In this document: piece by piece, positions 1 to 8,227 of the stretch
Numbering within the stretch: position 1 is the stretch's first letter
Layout of the letters: each line of letters begins with the position of its first letter
Assembly (NCBI GenBank): GCA_016793265.1
Contig: JAEUHT010000022.1
Location: 1-40,604 of the forward strand
Direction: 5' to 3'
Origin: Planctomycetota bacterium
Lineage (GTDB): Bacteria > Planctomycetota > UBA1135 > UBA2386
Length of the DNA stretch: 40,604 bases
Made by a program: the position numbers and the translations under genes
Notes under the pieces: generated by a model
Told to the model about the DNA's origin: nothing
Databases searched by the model: none
What the model saw: the letters and a program-made list of their open reading frames with translations, nothing else

Positions 1-214
1 CCGGATCCTGCTCCGGCACGACGAACACGAGCAGCGGCCGCCCCTCCTCGTGCGCGCGCGCCACCGCCGCCCGCAGTTGCTGCTCGCGCGACGGAGCGGC
101 CGGCGCCGCCGGGTCCTGCGGCTGAAACCAGCGGGCCAGCCAGGCCGGTGCGGCACCGAGGCCCGCGGTGGTGACGGCGGCAGCGAACAGGGAACGGCGA
201 TCGAAGGTGTCCAT
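1..214 (-). CDS. Tat-signal secreted protein, N-terminus only (partial)
   Basis: The first 71 residues of a minus-strand protein are present; the rest lies left of the window. It opens with ATG at 212-214 and a twin-arginine type leader: MDTFDRRSLF followed by an Ala/Gly/Thr-rich hydrophobic stretch (about residues 9-26) and a Pro/Ala-rich linker. The last residues, EEGRPLLVFVVPEQDP, resemble the first beta strand of thioredoxin-like domains in which an Ala-rich helix precedes a 'GKPLLVFV'-type strand, but no CxxC is reached, so the fold is only a guess. What is seen is a coherent frame without stops and a credible Tat leader. The product is presumably exported folded across the inner membrane. 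Its start is separated from the radical SAM gene by 87 bp and both are transcribed leftward. Confidence 0.7.
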   Translation of the reverse strand, partial: MDTFDRRSLFAAAVTTAGLGAAPAWLARWFQPQDPAAPAAPSREQQLRAAVARAHEEGRPLLVFVVPEQDP

Positions 215-301
215 GAGGGCGGGCGGCGAACGGCGAGCCGCAGCGCGAGTTCCAAAGCCGGCAAGGCGCCCATGCTACCGGCCGGCGTGCGAGCCCGCCG
301 C

Positions 302-1561
302 TCACCTCCCGTCCGCCAGCCCCTTCGCCACCCGTTCCTGCTGCTCCCACTGCCCGTAGAGCTGCCCCTTCGAAGCGAGGTGACGCAGCCGCCGCCGCTG
401 CTCCGGCCCCAGCACCCCGGGGGCCGCCTTGCGCAGCGGCGTGCCCGGCAGCGGCATGAACGTGTGCCCGTGCACCTTGGCCCCGCGCGCGACCAGGCGG
501 TCCATCAGACCGAGCGTCGCTTCGACGTCGGTGGCCTCTTCGCCGGGCAGCCCGAACAGGAAGTCGACGTGCGGCACGAAGCCGTGCTCGATCGCGAGCG
601 CCGCGGCGCGTTCGATCGTGGCGCTGTCGTGGCCGCGCGCGCTGGCGGCGAGCACGCGGTCGCTGCCGGACTGACCGCCGAGGATCACCGTCTTGTTGCT
701 CACCCAACGCCGCAGCAGCTGCAGGCTCGCCGCATCGACGTGCTCGGGCCGCAGCTCGCTCGGGAACGTGCCGAACCACAGCCGCCGCGACGGCCCGATC
801 TCCTCGCGCACCCCGGCGAGCAGCGCTTCGACCGCGCCCAGGTCCGGCGCCGGCCCGTTGCTGCCGTAGCTCAGCGACGTCGGCGTCAGGAAGCGGAAGT
901 CGCGGAAGCCGCGGCCGACCAGGTAACGCACCCAATGCCGCACGTTGGCGACCGAACGGTGCCGGAACGCGGCGCCGGCGAAGTACGGCGTCTGGCAGAA
1001 GCGGCAGGCGTAGATGCAGCCGCGCGTGATCTCGATCGGACCGAAGCGGTCGTGCGCGGGCCCGAACGGCGGGAAGTCGTCGAGTACGATGCGTTCGGCG
1101 CGGCCGCGGCGACGCAGGTGCCCGTCGCTGCCGAGCGAGGCGATGCCCGGTACCGAGCGCAGATCACCGCCATCGTCGAGACAGCGCACGAGGTCGCGCA
1201 CGAGCCGTTCGCCTTCGCCGATCGCCACCAGGTCCCAGCCGGCGCGCAGCGTCGCTTCGGGTTCGGCGGACGCGTGCACGCCACCGGCGACGTGCACGAC
1301 GCGCGCATCCACGACCTGCTCGCGCACCTGGCGCAGCTCTGCCGTCATCAGCCCGAAGTCCGGCGAGTAGCACGACCAGCCGACCAGCACGCGGGCGGCG
1401 CCTCGGGCCAGCGCCTGCTGCACCGCCGTCACCACCGCGTCGACGCCGTTGGCGAACGTGATCGGCACCGCGGCCGTGCGCGCATCCGTCTCGAGCGCTC
1501 CGGTCAGCGTGTGCAACGCGAACTTGCCGGTGCGGCGGTAGGCCCAGACGACGTTCACCAT
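302..1561 (-). CDS. B12-binding/radical SAM domain protein
   Basis: A 419-residue protein. The radical SAM cluster motif C-x3-C-x2-C is at C182, C186 and C189 (TRGCIYACRFC). Residues 1-130 look like a Rossmann-type B12-binding domain, with VLVGWSCYSPD and VHVAGGVHAS strands, although the usual DxHxxG cobalt ligand was not found. The end of the radical SAM region has the family-typical FMPLPGTPLR. Layout and length fit the MJ_1487/TIGR04013 group of B12-binding radical SAM proteins, whose reaction is not established to my knowledge. The ATG at 1559-1561 was chosen because the cyclo-ligase gene ends at 1555, giving a 7-bp overlap and likely translational coupling. The open frame continues far upstream, but that part is antisense to other genes and has no family resemblance. 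Confidence 0.85.
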   Translation of the reverse strand: MVNVVWAYRRTGKFALHTLTGALETDARTAAVPITFANGVDAVVTAVQQALARGAARVLVGWSCYSPDFGLMTAELRQVREQVVDARVVHVAGGVHASAEPEATLRAGWDLVAIGEGERLVRDLVRCLDDGGDLRSVPGIASLGSDGHLRRRGRAERIVLDDFPPFGPAHDRFGPIEITRGCIYACRFCQTPYFAGAAFRHRSVANVRHWVRYLVGRGFRDFRFLTPTSLSYGSNGPAPDLGAVEALLAGVREEIGPSRRLWFGTFPSELRPEHVDAASLQLLRRWVSNKTVILGGQSGSDRVLAASARGHDSATIERAAALAIEHGFVPHVDFLFGLPGEEATDVEATLGLMDRLVARGAKVHGHTFMPLPGTPLRKAAPGVLGPEQRRRLRHLASKGQLYGQWEQQERVAKGLADGR

Positions 1562-2130
1562 CGCCGGCAGCCACGTTCGGTGACGACGGCGTCGAGGCGT
1601 TGGTCGTGCGCGTCGGCCGGCAGCTCGGCGACCTCCTGGCAGGAGAACGCGACGCCGACCACGAACGGCCGCGGCGACCGGGCGGCGAGGTAGCGGTCGT
1701 AGCAGCCCTTGCCCCAGCCGAGCCGCACGCCGCGGCGGTCGAAGCCGAGCAGCGGCGCCAGTACGAGCGTCGGCACGACCGGCGCGGCATCGGCGCGCGG
1801 TTCGAAGGTCGAGAAGCCGGCGGCGACCAGCTCGTCGGCGGGCGACCAGGCGCGGAACAGCATGTCGTCGCCGACGAACGCCGGCAGACACAACGAGGCG
1901 CCGGCCCCGGCGAGCGCCATCGCCAGCGGCCGCGGATCGACTTCGCTGCGCATCGGCCAGAACGCGGCGACCACGGCGCCGGCGGCGCGTTCGCGCAGCG
2001 CCTCGAGGCCGTGGCCGGCGAGCTGCAGCGACCATTCGGCGCGCAAGGTGGGCGACAGCGCGTCGCGGCGGGCGCGCAGGTGCGTGCGCCAGGTGCGCTT
2101 GTCGGTGCCGGGAGGGAGGTCGTGCGTCAC
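1555..2130 (-). CDS. 5-formyltetrahydrofolate cyclo-ligase
   Basis: A 191-residue protein of the 5-FCL family, which converts 5-formyl-THF to 5,10-methenyl-THF using ATP and returns stored or inhibitory folate to the one-carbon pool. The N-terminus shows the usual basic helix (KRTWRTHLRARRDAL). The diagnostic motif LGWGKGCYDRYLA lies near residues 138-150 and corresponds to the family's RLGxGGGYYDR nucleotide-binding loop; here one Gly is replaced by Lys. PLLGFDRRGVRLGWGKG precedes it as expected. Length (about 190 aa) is normal. It is upstream of the radical SAM gene and overlaps it by 7 bp. Its start lies 21 bp from the stop of the ABC-F gene, so the three may be co-transcribed. Confidence 0.9.
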   Translation of the reverse strand: MTHDLPPGTDKRTWRTHLRARRDALSPTLRAEWSLQLAGHGLEALRERAAGAVVAAFWPMRSEVDPRPLAMALAGAGASLCLPAFVGDDMLFRAWSPADELVAAGFSTFEPRADAAPVVPTLVLAPLLGFDRRGVRLGWGKGCYDRYLAARSPRPFVVGVAFSCQEVAELPADAHDQRLDAVVTERGCRRW

Positions 2131-2151
2131 GGTGGCAGCAGGGTAGCGTGG

Positions 2152-3798
2152 TCAGTCGGCGGTGATCTCGGTCAGCTTGCCGTGCTCGACGTGCCAGCGG
2201 CGCGTCAGCCGCACGGTGTCGAGCATGCGGCGGTCGTGCGTGACCAGCAGCAGCGTGCCGTCGAAGGCCTCGAGGGCCAGCTCGAGCTGTTCGATCGCCT
2301 CGAGGTCGAGGTGGTTGGTCGGTTCGTCGAGCACGAGCAGATTGACGCCGCGTGCCTGCAGCAGCGCCATCGCCGCTCGGGTGCGTTCGCCCGGCGACAA
2401 CGAAGCCGCTGAACGGTCGAGGAACGTGGTGCCGAGGCCGAACTTGGCCAGCAGCGTGCGCACGTCGGCCGTGGCCCAGGCCGGCAGGTTGCGGCCGAAC
2501 GCCGTCAGTGTCGGTTCGTCGGCGACGAAGGCCAGCCGCGCCTGGTCGATCTCGCCGATGACGACGCCGGTGCCGAGCGATGCGCTGCCGCTGGTCGCCG
2601 GCAGCTGGCCGAGCAGCAGCGCGAGCAGGGTGCTCTTGCCGCCGCCGTTGGGGCCGGTGATGGCGACGCGGTCCTTGACCATCAGCTTGGTGTCGATCGG
2701 CCCGAGCTCGAACGTGCCGCGCCGCGCCACCGCCTCGCGCAACGACGCCACCAGGTCGCCCGGCCGCCCCGCCGTCGCGATCGTGAACTGCAGCTTCCAC
2801 TCCTTGCGCGGCGCCTCGACGGCCTCGAGACGTTCGAGCATGCGTTCGCTCTGCCGGACCTTCGCCGCCTGCTGCTCGGTCGTCTCGGCGCGCACCGCGC
2901 GGCCCATCTTGTCGTTGTCCTTCGCCTTGCGCCGCGCGTTGCGCACGCCCTTCGCCAGCCACGCGCGCTGCCGCCGCGCCCGCGCTTCGAGCTCGCCGCG
3001 CCGCTGCGCATAGGCCTCGTAGGCCTCGGCCGCGTGGCGCCTCGTCACCGAACGCTCTTCGAGGTAAGCCGCGTAGCCGCCGCCGTAGGTGACGACGCGC
3101 AAGAGGCTGCGGTCGATCTCGACGACCTTGGTCACCGTGCGGGTGAGGAACTCGCGGTCGTGGCTGACCAGCACCGCCGGCGCCTGCAGCTCCTGCACGA
3201 ACTGCTCCAGCCGATCGAGGCCGTCGAGGTCGAGGTCGTTGGTCGGCTCGTCGAGCAGGTAGACTTCGTAGCGCGACAACAGCAGCGCGGCGAGGCCGGC
3301 GCGCGCCGCCTGCCCACCCGACAACGCCGTCGTCGGCAGCGCGAGGTCGACGTCGAGGCCGAGGTCGGCGAGCACCGCGGCGGTGCGTTCTTCGAAGTCG
3401 GCGCCGCCGAGCCCGAGCCAGTGCTCGAGCGCGTCGGCGTAACGATCGTCGGCGCCGGCCTGGCCTTCGGCCATGTCGTGCGCCGCCTGCTGCATCGCCG
3501 CGTCCGCCGCGGTCACACCCGTGCGGCGCATCAGGAACGCATGCACCGACTCGCCGATCAAGCGCTCGGGCTCCTGCGCCAGGAAGCCGACGCTCGCCGT
3601 CTTCGGCGCCAGGTGGATCGAGCCGGCGTCCGGCGTGCGCAAGCCGGCCAGCATGCGCAACAGGGTCGACTTGCCGGAGCCGTTGGGGCCGACGAGGCCG
3701 ACGACCTCACCCGGGGAGACGACGAGGTCGAGGCCGGAGAACAGCTGGCGGCTGCCGTAGCTGGCGGCGAGGCCGCGCGCGTGCAAGGTTGCAGTCAC
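2152..3798 (-). CDS. ABC-F family ATPase (duplicated ATP-binding cassette)
   Basis: A soluble 548-residue protein with two ABC domains and no membrane segments, the ABC-F arrangement (ribosome-associated factors such as EttA/Uup and antibiotic-protection proteins). Domain 1 has Walker A GPNGSGKST (residues 37-45), signature LSGGQAARAGL and Walker B LLDEPTNDLD. An Arg/Lys-rich helical linker follows (RRQRAWLAKGVRNARRKAKD). Domain 2 has GPNGGGKST, LSPGERTRAAM and VLDEPTNHLD. The GTG start at 3796-3798 sits just before the first strand (VTATLHARGLAASYG). An ATG at 3858 (MPATRRSVV) would add 20 unconserved residues, so the start is not settled. The gene is divergent from the ECF sigma gene, sharing a gap of about 110 bp. 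The subfamily cannot be assigned from motifs alone. Confidence 0.9.
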   Translation of the reverse strand: MTATLHARGLAASYGSRQLFSGLDLVVSPGEVVGLVGPNGSGKSTLLRMLAGLRTPDAGSIHLAPKTASVGFLAQEPERLIGESVHAFLMRRTGVTAADAAMQQAAHDMAEGQAGADDRYADALEHWLGLGGADFEERTAAVLADLGLDVDLALPTTALSGGQAARAGLAALLLSRYEVYLLDEPTNDLDLDGLDRLEQFVQELQAPAVLVSHDREFLTRTVTKVVEIDRSLLRVVTYGGGYAAYLEERSVTRRHAAEAYEAYAQRRGELEARARRQRAWLAKGVRNARRKAKDNDKMGRAVRAETTEQQAAKVRQSERMLERLEAVEAPRKEWKLQFTIATAGRPGDLVASLREAVARRGTFELGPIDTKLMVKDRVAITGPNGGGKSTLLALLLGQLPATSGSASLGTGVVIGEIDQARLAFVADEPTLTAFGRNLPAWATADVRTLLAKFGLGTTFLDRSAASLSPGERTRAAMALLQARGVNLLVLDEPTNHLDLEAIEQLELALEAFDGTLLLVTHDRRMLDTVRLTRRWHVEHGKLTEITAD

Positions 3799-3909
3799 GA
3801 GTGCAGTCTGGCCGACGCTTCGCTGCGCCGCCACCACGGAGCGGCGGGTCGCTGGCATGCCCAGGCGCCGTCTGCCAGATTTCCTGAACACGGCCGGGGC
3901 CCCGATCGT

Positions 3910-4365
3910 GTGCAAGGCACCGTGCTCGCCGACACCTTCACCGCCTGGCGCCACCGGCTGCTGCGCTTCTGCACGCAGCTGCTGCGCAACGCGCACGACG
4001 CGGAGGAGGTCGTGCAGGACGTGTTCGCCACGCTCGTCGCGCGCGACGGTGCGTTCGATCTCGCCGGCGATCCCGGTGTGCTGCTGTTCCGGCTGGCGCG
4101 CAACCGCTGCATCGACGTGCGGCGCAAGCGGGCGGCGGTGGCGAGCGACAGCCTCGATCCGCCGGCGCGCGACGACCGCCCGCAGCTCGAACTGCTCGAG
4201 GCGATCGCGGCGCTGCCCTATGCGCAACGCGAGGTGCTGCTGCTGACCGCGGTCGACGGCCTCGGCTACCGCGACGTCGCCGCGATCCTCGGCCGTTCGT
4301 TGGGCACCGTCGCCAGCGAACGTGCCGCGGCGATCCTGACCCTGCGGCGGAGGCTCGCACCATGA
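3910..4365 (+). CDS. ECF RNA polymerase sigma factor, short type
   Basis: A sigma-70 family extracytoplasmic-function factor of about 150 residues. Region 2 is seen in RHRLLRFCTQLLRNAHDAEE and VVQDVFATLV, followed by LLFRLARNRCIDVRRKRA. Region 4 is LPYAQREVLLLTAVDGLGYR with the HTH DVAAILGRSLGTVASERAAA. The GTG at 3910 is chosen; a GTG at 3922 is equally possible, and no clear Shine-Dalgarno separates them. The stop overlaps the next ATG (ATGA at 4362-4365), which couples it to the membrane protein downstream, as is usual for sigma/anti-sigma pairs. It probably directs core polymerase to a small regulon in response to an envelope signal; the regulon is unknown. Confidence 0.88.
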   Translation: MQGTVLADTFTAWRHRLLRFCTQLLRNAHDAEEVVQDVFATLVARDGAFDLAGDPGVLLFRLARNRCIDVRRKRAAVASDSLDPPARDDRPQLELLEAIAALPYAQREVLLLTAVDGLGYRDVAAILGRSLGTVASERAAAILTLRRRLAP

Positions 4366-4976
4366 AGAAGAACGAGGCGCCGATCCCCGTGCGCAGCGTG
4401 TGCATCCTGCCGCGCTGGATGATGCTGACGGCCGTCGGCGGGTGCGTCGCGCTGCTGCTGCTCTGCCTCGGCTTCGTCGTCTACGGCATCGGCTGGGTCG
4501 ACGACCAGGGGCGGCGCTGGGGCGCCATCGGCGGCGGGCTCGGCGGCGCCATCGGCTGCCTCGGCGGCCTCTTCGGCGCGCTCAACGACTGGCGCCGACG
4601 GCTGCCGGCGTCGTGGCTGTTCACCTACCTCCGGCACGACCACCCGCTGCCGTTCTACCGGCGCGTGTTCTGGCCCGCGGCCGTCGCCTGCGGCATCGGC
4701 CTCTGCCTGCTGCCATGGTGCGGACGCTTCGTCTGGCAGCCGTTCCTGCACGTCGGCGGCATGCTCGCCTTCATGAGCGGGAGCATGGAGCTGATCCGCC
4801 GCCACACCGCGAAGCAGGCGCGCGCCCTGTTCGCGCTCTACGCCGACGGCGCGCTCGCCGCCGACGATGCCGCGGCGATCGACGATGCCCGCCGGAAGGA
4901 TGCGGCGTTCGACGCCGAGGTGCAGGCGTTCCAGGCCCTCGGCGAACGGCTGCGGCAACTGACGGGCGAGCCATGA
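4362..4976 (+). CDS. four-helix membrane protein, candidate anti-sigma partner
   Basis: A 204-residue protein with about four hydrophobic segments: near residues 19-43, a Gly-rich segment 52-69, 104-121 and 127-142. A charged, probably cytoplasmic C-terminal tail follows. That tail (ALYADGALAADDAAAIDDAR ... DAAFDAEVQAFQAL) resembles the 'L-x-DGELS-x-EE' helix-rich signature of anti-sigma domains, although there is no zinc-binding HxxxCxxC motif. It starts inside the sigma factor's stop (ATGA overlap). Together these suggest a non-canonical, zinc-less anti-sigma factor with the sigma-binding part at the C-terminus. This is inference; I do not recognise the family. A strong hairpin follows the stop within 3 bp. 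Confidence 0.75.
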   Translation: MKKNEAPIPVRSVCILPRWMMLTAVGGCVALLLLCLGFVVYGIGWVDDQGRRWGAIGGGLGGAIGCLGGLFGALNDWRRRLPASWLFTYLRHDHPLPFYRRVFWPAAVACGIGLCLLPWCGRFVWQPFLHVGGMLAFMSGSMELIRRHTAKQARALFALYADGALAADDAAAIDDARRKDAAFDAEVQAFQALGERLRQLTGEP

Positions 4977-4978
4977 CC

Positions 4979-5009
4979 GGGCCAGGCGGATCCCCGATCC
5001 GCCTGGCCC
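4979..5009 (+). terminator. 14-bp perfect hairpin after the sigma/membrane-protein pair
   Basis: Arms 4979-4992 and 4996-5009 are perfectly complementary (14 bp, mostly G/C) around a 3-base loop (CCC), starting 3 bp after the TGA at 4974-4976. No T-run follows, so it is not a textbook intrinsic terminator. In a high-GC genome it is still the most likely transcription end or mRNA-stabilising structure between this operon and the gene at 5080. Confidence 0.6.
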
Positions 5010-5079
5010 CACAGCCGCCGCCGCGACCGTTCGTGGGGTGATCCGGCAATCTCCGCCGGCCGGGCCGTAGTCTGCGCCC

Positions 5080-5760
5080 ATGCCCCTCGCGCGCCGCCGG
5101 CTGCTGTTCCTGACGATCGGTGCCACCCTGCTGCTCGCCGCCTGGTTCGTGCTGCCCAGATTGCGCATGGCGAAGGTCGACTTCGTGCCGCACGGCGACC
5201 CGCAGCGGGCCGCCGTCGCCGGCCGCGTGCTGGATGGCGAAGGCAAGCCGGTCGGGGGCGTGGCGGTGAAGTGGTTCGCGCAGCAAGGCGACGCGAGCCT
5301 GCTCGGTTTCCGCACCTTCCGCGGTGGCGACCTGCAGGCGATCACCGGCGCGGATGGCGCCTTCCGCTTCGATTCGGTGCCGCTGGCCGAAGGGTATGCC
5401 GCGCTCGACCCGGCATCGGGCTACGAAGGGGGGAGTGGCCACGTGCTGCCGCAGGCCGGGCACGCTGCCGAAGGCCTGCGCATCGCCGCGGAGCCGATCG
5501 GCGAGGACCGCTGGCTGCGCGGGCGGTTGCTGCATCGCGACGGCACGCCGGCCGCGGGCGTGGTGGTGCAGGTGAAGGTCGAACGGCTGCTGCGTTCGTG
5601 GCAGGGCATCGCCAGGACCGACGCCGAGGGCCGGTTCGCCGCGATGGGGCCGTGGGCCGGCGTGGCGGTCGATCTGTTGCTGCTGCCGGACCAAGGCGAA
5701 GCGAAGCCGCTCGGCACGCATCGCTTCGGCGAGCCCGTGCAGGTCACCCTGCCCGACTGA
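5080..5760 (+). CDS. membrane-anchored protein with two CarbopepD_reg-like domains
   Basis: A 226-residue protein with an N-terminal signal anchor (basic LARRR, then hydrophobic residues about 8-25). The rest is probably outside the membrane. Two carboxypeptidase-regulatory-like beta domains are visible from their first strands and turn: AVAGRVLDGEGKPVGGVAV (about 45-63) and LRGRLLHRDGTPAAGVVV (about 146-163). Each is followed by the typical 'T-D-A-x-G-x-F' turn (GADGAFRFDSVP; RTDAEGRFAAM). These are transthyretin-like folds that usually act as binding or spacer modules, so no enzymatic role is suggested. It faces the FG-GAP gene, with which it is convergent. The same domain type recurs in the proteins at 22217 and 29491. 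Confidence 0.8.
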   Translation: MPLARRRLLFLTIGATLLLAAWFVLPRLRMAKVDFVPHGDPQRAAVAGRVLDGEGKPVGGVAVKWFAQQGDASLLGFRTFRGGDLQAITGADGAFRFDSVPLAEGYAALDPASGYEGGSGHVLPQAGHAAEGLRIAAEPIGEDRWLRGRLLHRDGTPAAGVVVQVKVERLLRSWQGIARTDAEGRFAAMGPWAGVAVDLLLLPDQGEAKPLGTHRFGEPVQVTLPD

Positions 5761-5801
5761 TCGCAGCCGGGCGCACAAGCCCTCTCCACGTCCCCGAGGT
5801 C

Positions 5802-5825
5802 CGTGATCACATTCAGTGGATCACG
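5802..5825. terminator. inverted repeat between convergent genes
   Basis: CGTGATC (5802-5808) and GATCACG (5819-5825) form a 7-bp stem with a 10-base spacer that contains the stop codon of the minus-strand FG-GAP gene. Because the two flanking genes converge here, the structure could end transcription from both sides. There is no T-run, so confidence is moderate. Confidence 0.4.
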
Positions 5826-8227
5826 CCGCGCACCACGTTGCTCAGGTGGAACTGGAACCAGTCCCACAGCAGGACCTGACCGCGCAGCGGTTGCCCGACG
5901 AGCGCCGGCGAGGCGGGGATCGCAAGGTCGACCTCGCAGCCGCCGTCGATCACATACATGGTGTAGGCCGCGCAGGCGGTTGGATCGACGTAGACGGTGC
6001 CGACTCCAGGCCAGGGCGCGGCGGCCTCCTCATGACTGACCATCAACATGCCCAACATCACCGGCGTGACCACATCACGCCGGTCGAACCGCAGCGTCCA
6101 GCTGCCGAGCATCGGCGGTGCCGGTGACCACAGCAGATTGTCGCGGTTCCACAGGATCCGGCTGCCGGAGAACAGGTCGAGGCGGCCATCGTGGTCGAGG
6201 TCGACCAGCGCGCCGGCTGGGCCGACGTCGGGCACCAGGGTGAACGTGGTGCCCGAGTTCATCAGCAGGTGGCTCTGGGTGCCGATCACGATCAGCAGAT
6301 CGTCGGCGCCGTTGTGGTCGATGTCCTGGACGATGCCGTTGGTCACGGCGCCGAGGCCGGCGGGCAGCCACGCGTTGGTGTCGTTGGAAAACCCGGTCCC
6401 CGTGTTCTTGATCATGCGACTGGCGCCGGCGGCAGCACCGAAGAACAGGTCCATGTCGCCGTCACCATCACAGTCGATCGCCGCGATGCAGGTCGCCGAG
6501 GCCGGCACGTAGGCAGCAAACGAGCTCATCACCGTCCAGGTACCGCCGTCGTTCCGCAGCCAGCGACTCTCGTGGATGATGTCGTCGTCACCATCCCCAT
6601 CGACGTCGGCCAGCAGGATCTCCTCATGCAACGGCGGAGTGCTCGCCGTCGCCGACACCACCGGTGACACGTCGACCCAGCCCGCGCCACTGCGGGTGAA
6701 GATCATCGGGCCGGTCCGCAGCGTCGAGCTGAACACCAACTCGTCCCCCGGCTGCCCGTCGAGGTCTCCAGCCCGCACCCGGTATGCCGGGACAGGCAGC
6801 ACCGGCGCCGTGGCCGGCACCGGCACGCCGTTGACGAAGTCGAAGTACGACAGCCACGGCACGGTGATGAGTCCGAGCACGCCACCTGGCGCCGGTGTGA
6901 CGAAGGCCGCATCACTTCCGGTCAACGAGCCGAACCGCCACGTGCGCTCGACCTCGCCGGGCAGTGGCGCGTCGGAACCGAGCCTCAGCCCATAGCTGCC
7001 GATGACCAGGACGTCGTCGATCGGCGGCGAGGCGCTGCGTTGCCGCGCTTCGATCCGCCTTGGCGTCAGGGGAGACGACAACAGGCCGACCGAAGCGACC
7101 CAGGGATTCTCGGTGTAGAGCGGACCCGTCGCGAGGTTGCGGACGAAGCCGATCTTGTTGCCCGCGATGATGTCGAGGCGACCATTGCCGTCGAGGTCGA
7201 TCAGCAGCGGGTTGCCCTGCAGATTGCCACCCGGAAGCGGCTGGAACACGAACTGCATCGGGCCGGTCTGCAGGTATATGCCGGTGCGGCTCACCCAATC
7301 GGCACGTCCGTCGCCGTCCCAATCTCCTGCTTCCGCAGTGAACAGGTCCTGGATCTCTGGCGTCGTGAGGTCGACCGGCGTCACCGTCCAAGAGCCCGTG
7401 CCTCCGGTCACCAGCCAGGCGCCGAAACCGCCGGCCGCTGACATGCCGATGACGTGGATATCGAGCGAACCATCGCCATCGAAGTCCGCGACCTGCACCT
7501 GCGAGATGAACCCGAACCCTCCCGTCGACGGCAGTGTCTCTTCGGTGAAGGCCCCGCCCCCCTGATTGCGCCAGACGCGCAACGTCATCGGACCCAAGCC
7601 ACCGCCGTTCTTGACGACGTCCTGGTCGCCGTCGTGGTCGAGGTCCACGACGAAGAAGCCATGCTGTTGGCGGTCGAGCCCCGCAAGGACAGTGGAGGTC
7701 ACATCGGTGAACGCACCGGCCCCGTCGTTGGCGAACAGCAGCAGCGAACCGTTGTTGGCCAACCAGTCGAGGTCGCCGTCGCCGTCATAGTCGATGAACG
7801 CTCCCGGCAAGGGGGCAAGGGCGTAGACATAGATCGACGGATCGACCGCGAACGCACCACCACCTACGTTGCGCACCAAGGAAGTGCCGGTGCAGACGTC
7901 GGGCAGTCCATCGCCGTCGTAGTCGCCCATCGCCTGCGACACCACCCATGTGGCGGTGGCCGTGGTGAGCCCGGACGCCATGAGCGTGAACCGCCCACGG
8001 CCATCATTGCGATAGTAGTTCGTGCTGTTCGCGCCCGAACCACCGGCGAGCACGTCGGGATGGCCATCCCCGTCGACGTCGATCACCATGCGGTTGCTAC
8101 CGCCATAAGCCGAGCCCGGCGACGGTGGACTACCGGGGTACATGCTGCGCTCGTGCTCGACGAAGTACTGGGCGCACAACCCGGACGCGAAGGCGGCGAA
8201 CGTGAAGACTCTCGGTGCAAAACGCAT
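5813..8227 (-). CDS. secreted FG-GAP/VCBS repeat protein
   Basis: An 804-residue exported protein. The signal peptide is MRFAPRVFTFAAFASGLCAQ, with likely cleavage after residue 20. At least twelve Asp-rich calcium-binding loops of the FG-GAP/VCBS type follow, for example DVDGDGHPDVLAG, DYDGDGLPDVCTG, DFDGDGSLDIHVI, DVDGDGDDDIIHE, DCDGDGDMDLFFG and DLDHDGRLDLFSG, so the body is probably a beta-propeller. The last ~100 residues form a separate domain ending near IPASPALVGQPLRGQVLLWD, a pattern I associate with C-terminal modules of secreted planctomycete proteins; that association is from memory. The start is supported by GAGGG six bases upstream of the ATG. Likely extracellular or surface-bound; the ligand is unknown. 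Confidence 0.9.
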   Translation of the reverse strand: MRFAPRVFTFAAFASGLCAQYFVEHERSMYPGSPPSPGSAYGGSNRMVIDVDGDGHPDVLAGGSGANSTNYYRNDGRGRFTLMASGLTTATATWVVSQAMGDYDGDGLPDVCTGTSLVRNVGGGAFAVDPSIYVYALAPLPGAFIDYDGDGDLDWLANNGSLLLFANDGAGAFTDVTSTVLAGLDRQQHGFFVVDLDHDGDQDVVKNGGGLGPMTLRVWRNQGGGAFTEETLPSTGGFGFISQVQVADFDGDGSLDIHVIGMSAAGGFGAWLVTGGTGSWTVTPVDLTTPEIQDLFTAEAGDWDGDGRADWVSRTGIYLQTGPMQFVFQPLPGGNLQGNPLLIDLDGNGRLDIIAGNKIGFVRNLATGPLYTENPWVASVGLLSSPLTPRRIEARQRSASPPIDDVLVIGSYGLRLGSDAPLPGEVERTWRFGSLTGSDAAFVTPAPGGVLGLITVPWLSYFDFVNGVPVPATAPVLPVPAYRVRAGDLDGQPGDELVFSSTLRTGPMIFTRSGAGWVDVSPVVSATASTPPLHEEILLADVDGDGDDDIIHESRWLRNDGGTWTVMSSFAAYVPASATCIAAIDCDGDGDMDLFFGAAAGASRMIKNTGTGFSNDTNAWLPAGLGAVTNGIVQDIDHNGADDLLIVIGTQSHLLMNSGTTFTLVPDVGPAGALVDLDHDGRLDLFSGSRILWNRDNLLWSPAPPMLGSWTLRFDRRDVVTPVMLGMLMVSHEEAAAPWPGVGTVYVDPTACAAYTMYVIDGGCEVDLAIPASPALVGQPLRGQVLLWDWFQFHLSNVVRGVIH

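Noticed and set aside
50-1693. Long plus-strand open frame (547 codons)
   Set aside because: Antisense to the radical SAM and cyclo-ligase genes, Arg/Ala/Gln-rich and without family features; a typical high-GC shadow.
1562-2962. 467-codon upstream extension of the radical SAM frame
   Set aside because: It runs through the cyclo-ligase and ABC-F genes in another frame and has shadow composition; the ATG at 1561 fits the overlap and family length.
5813-8227. Repeats in the FG-GAP gene as a DNA repeat array or CRISPR
   Set aside because: The periodicity is at the protein level (Asp-rich loops) with varied DNA; no equal-length repeats and spacers.
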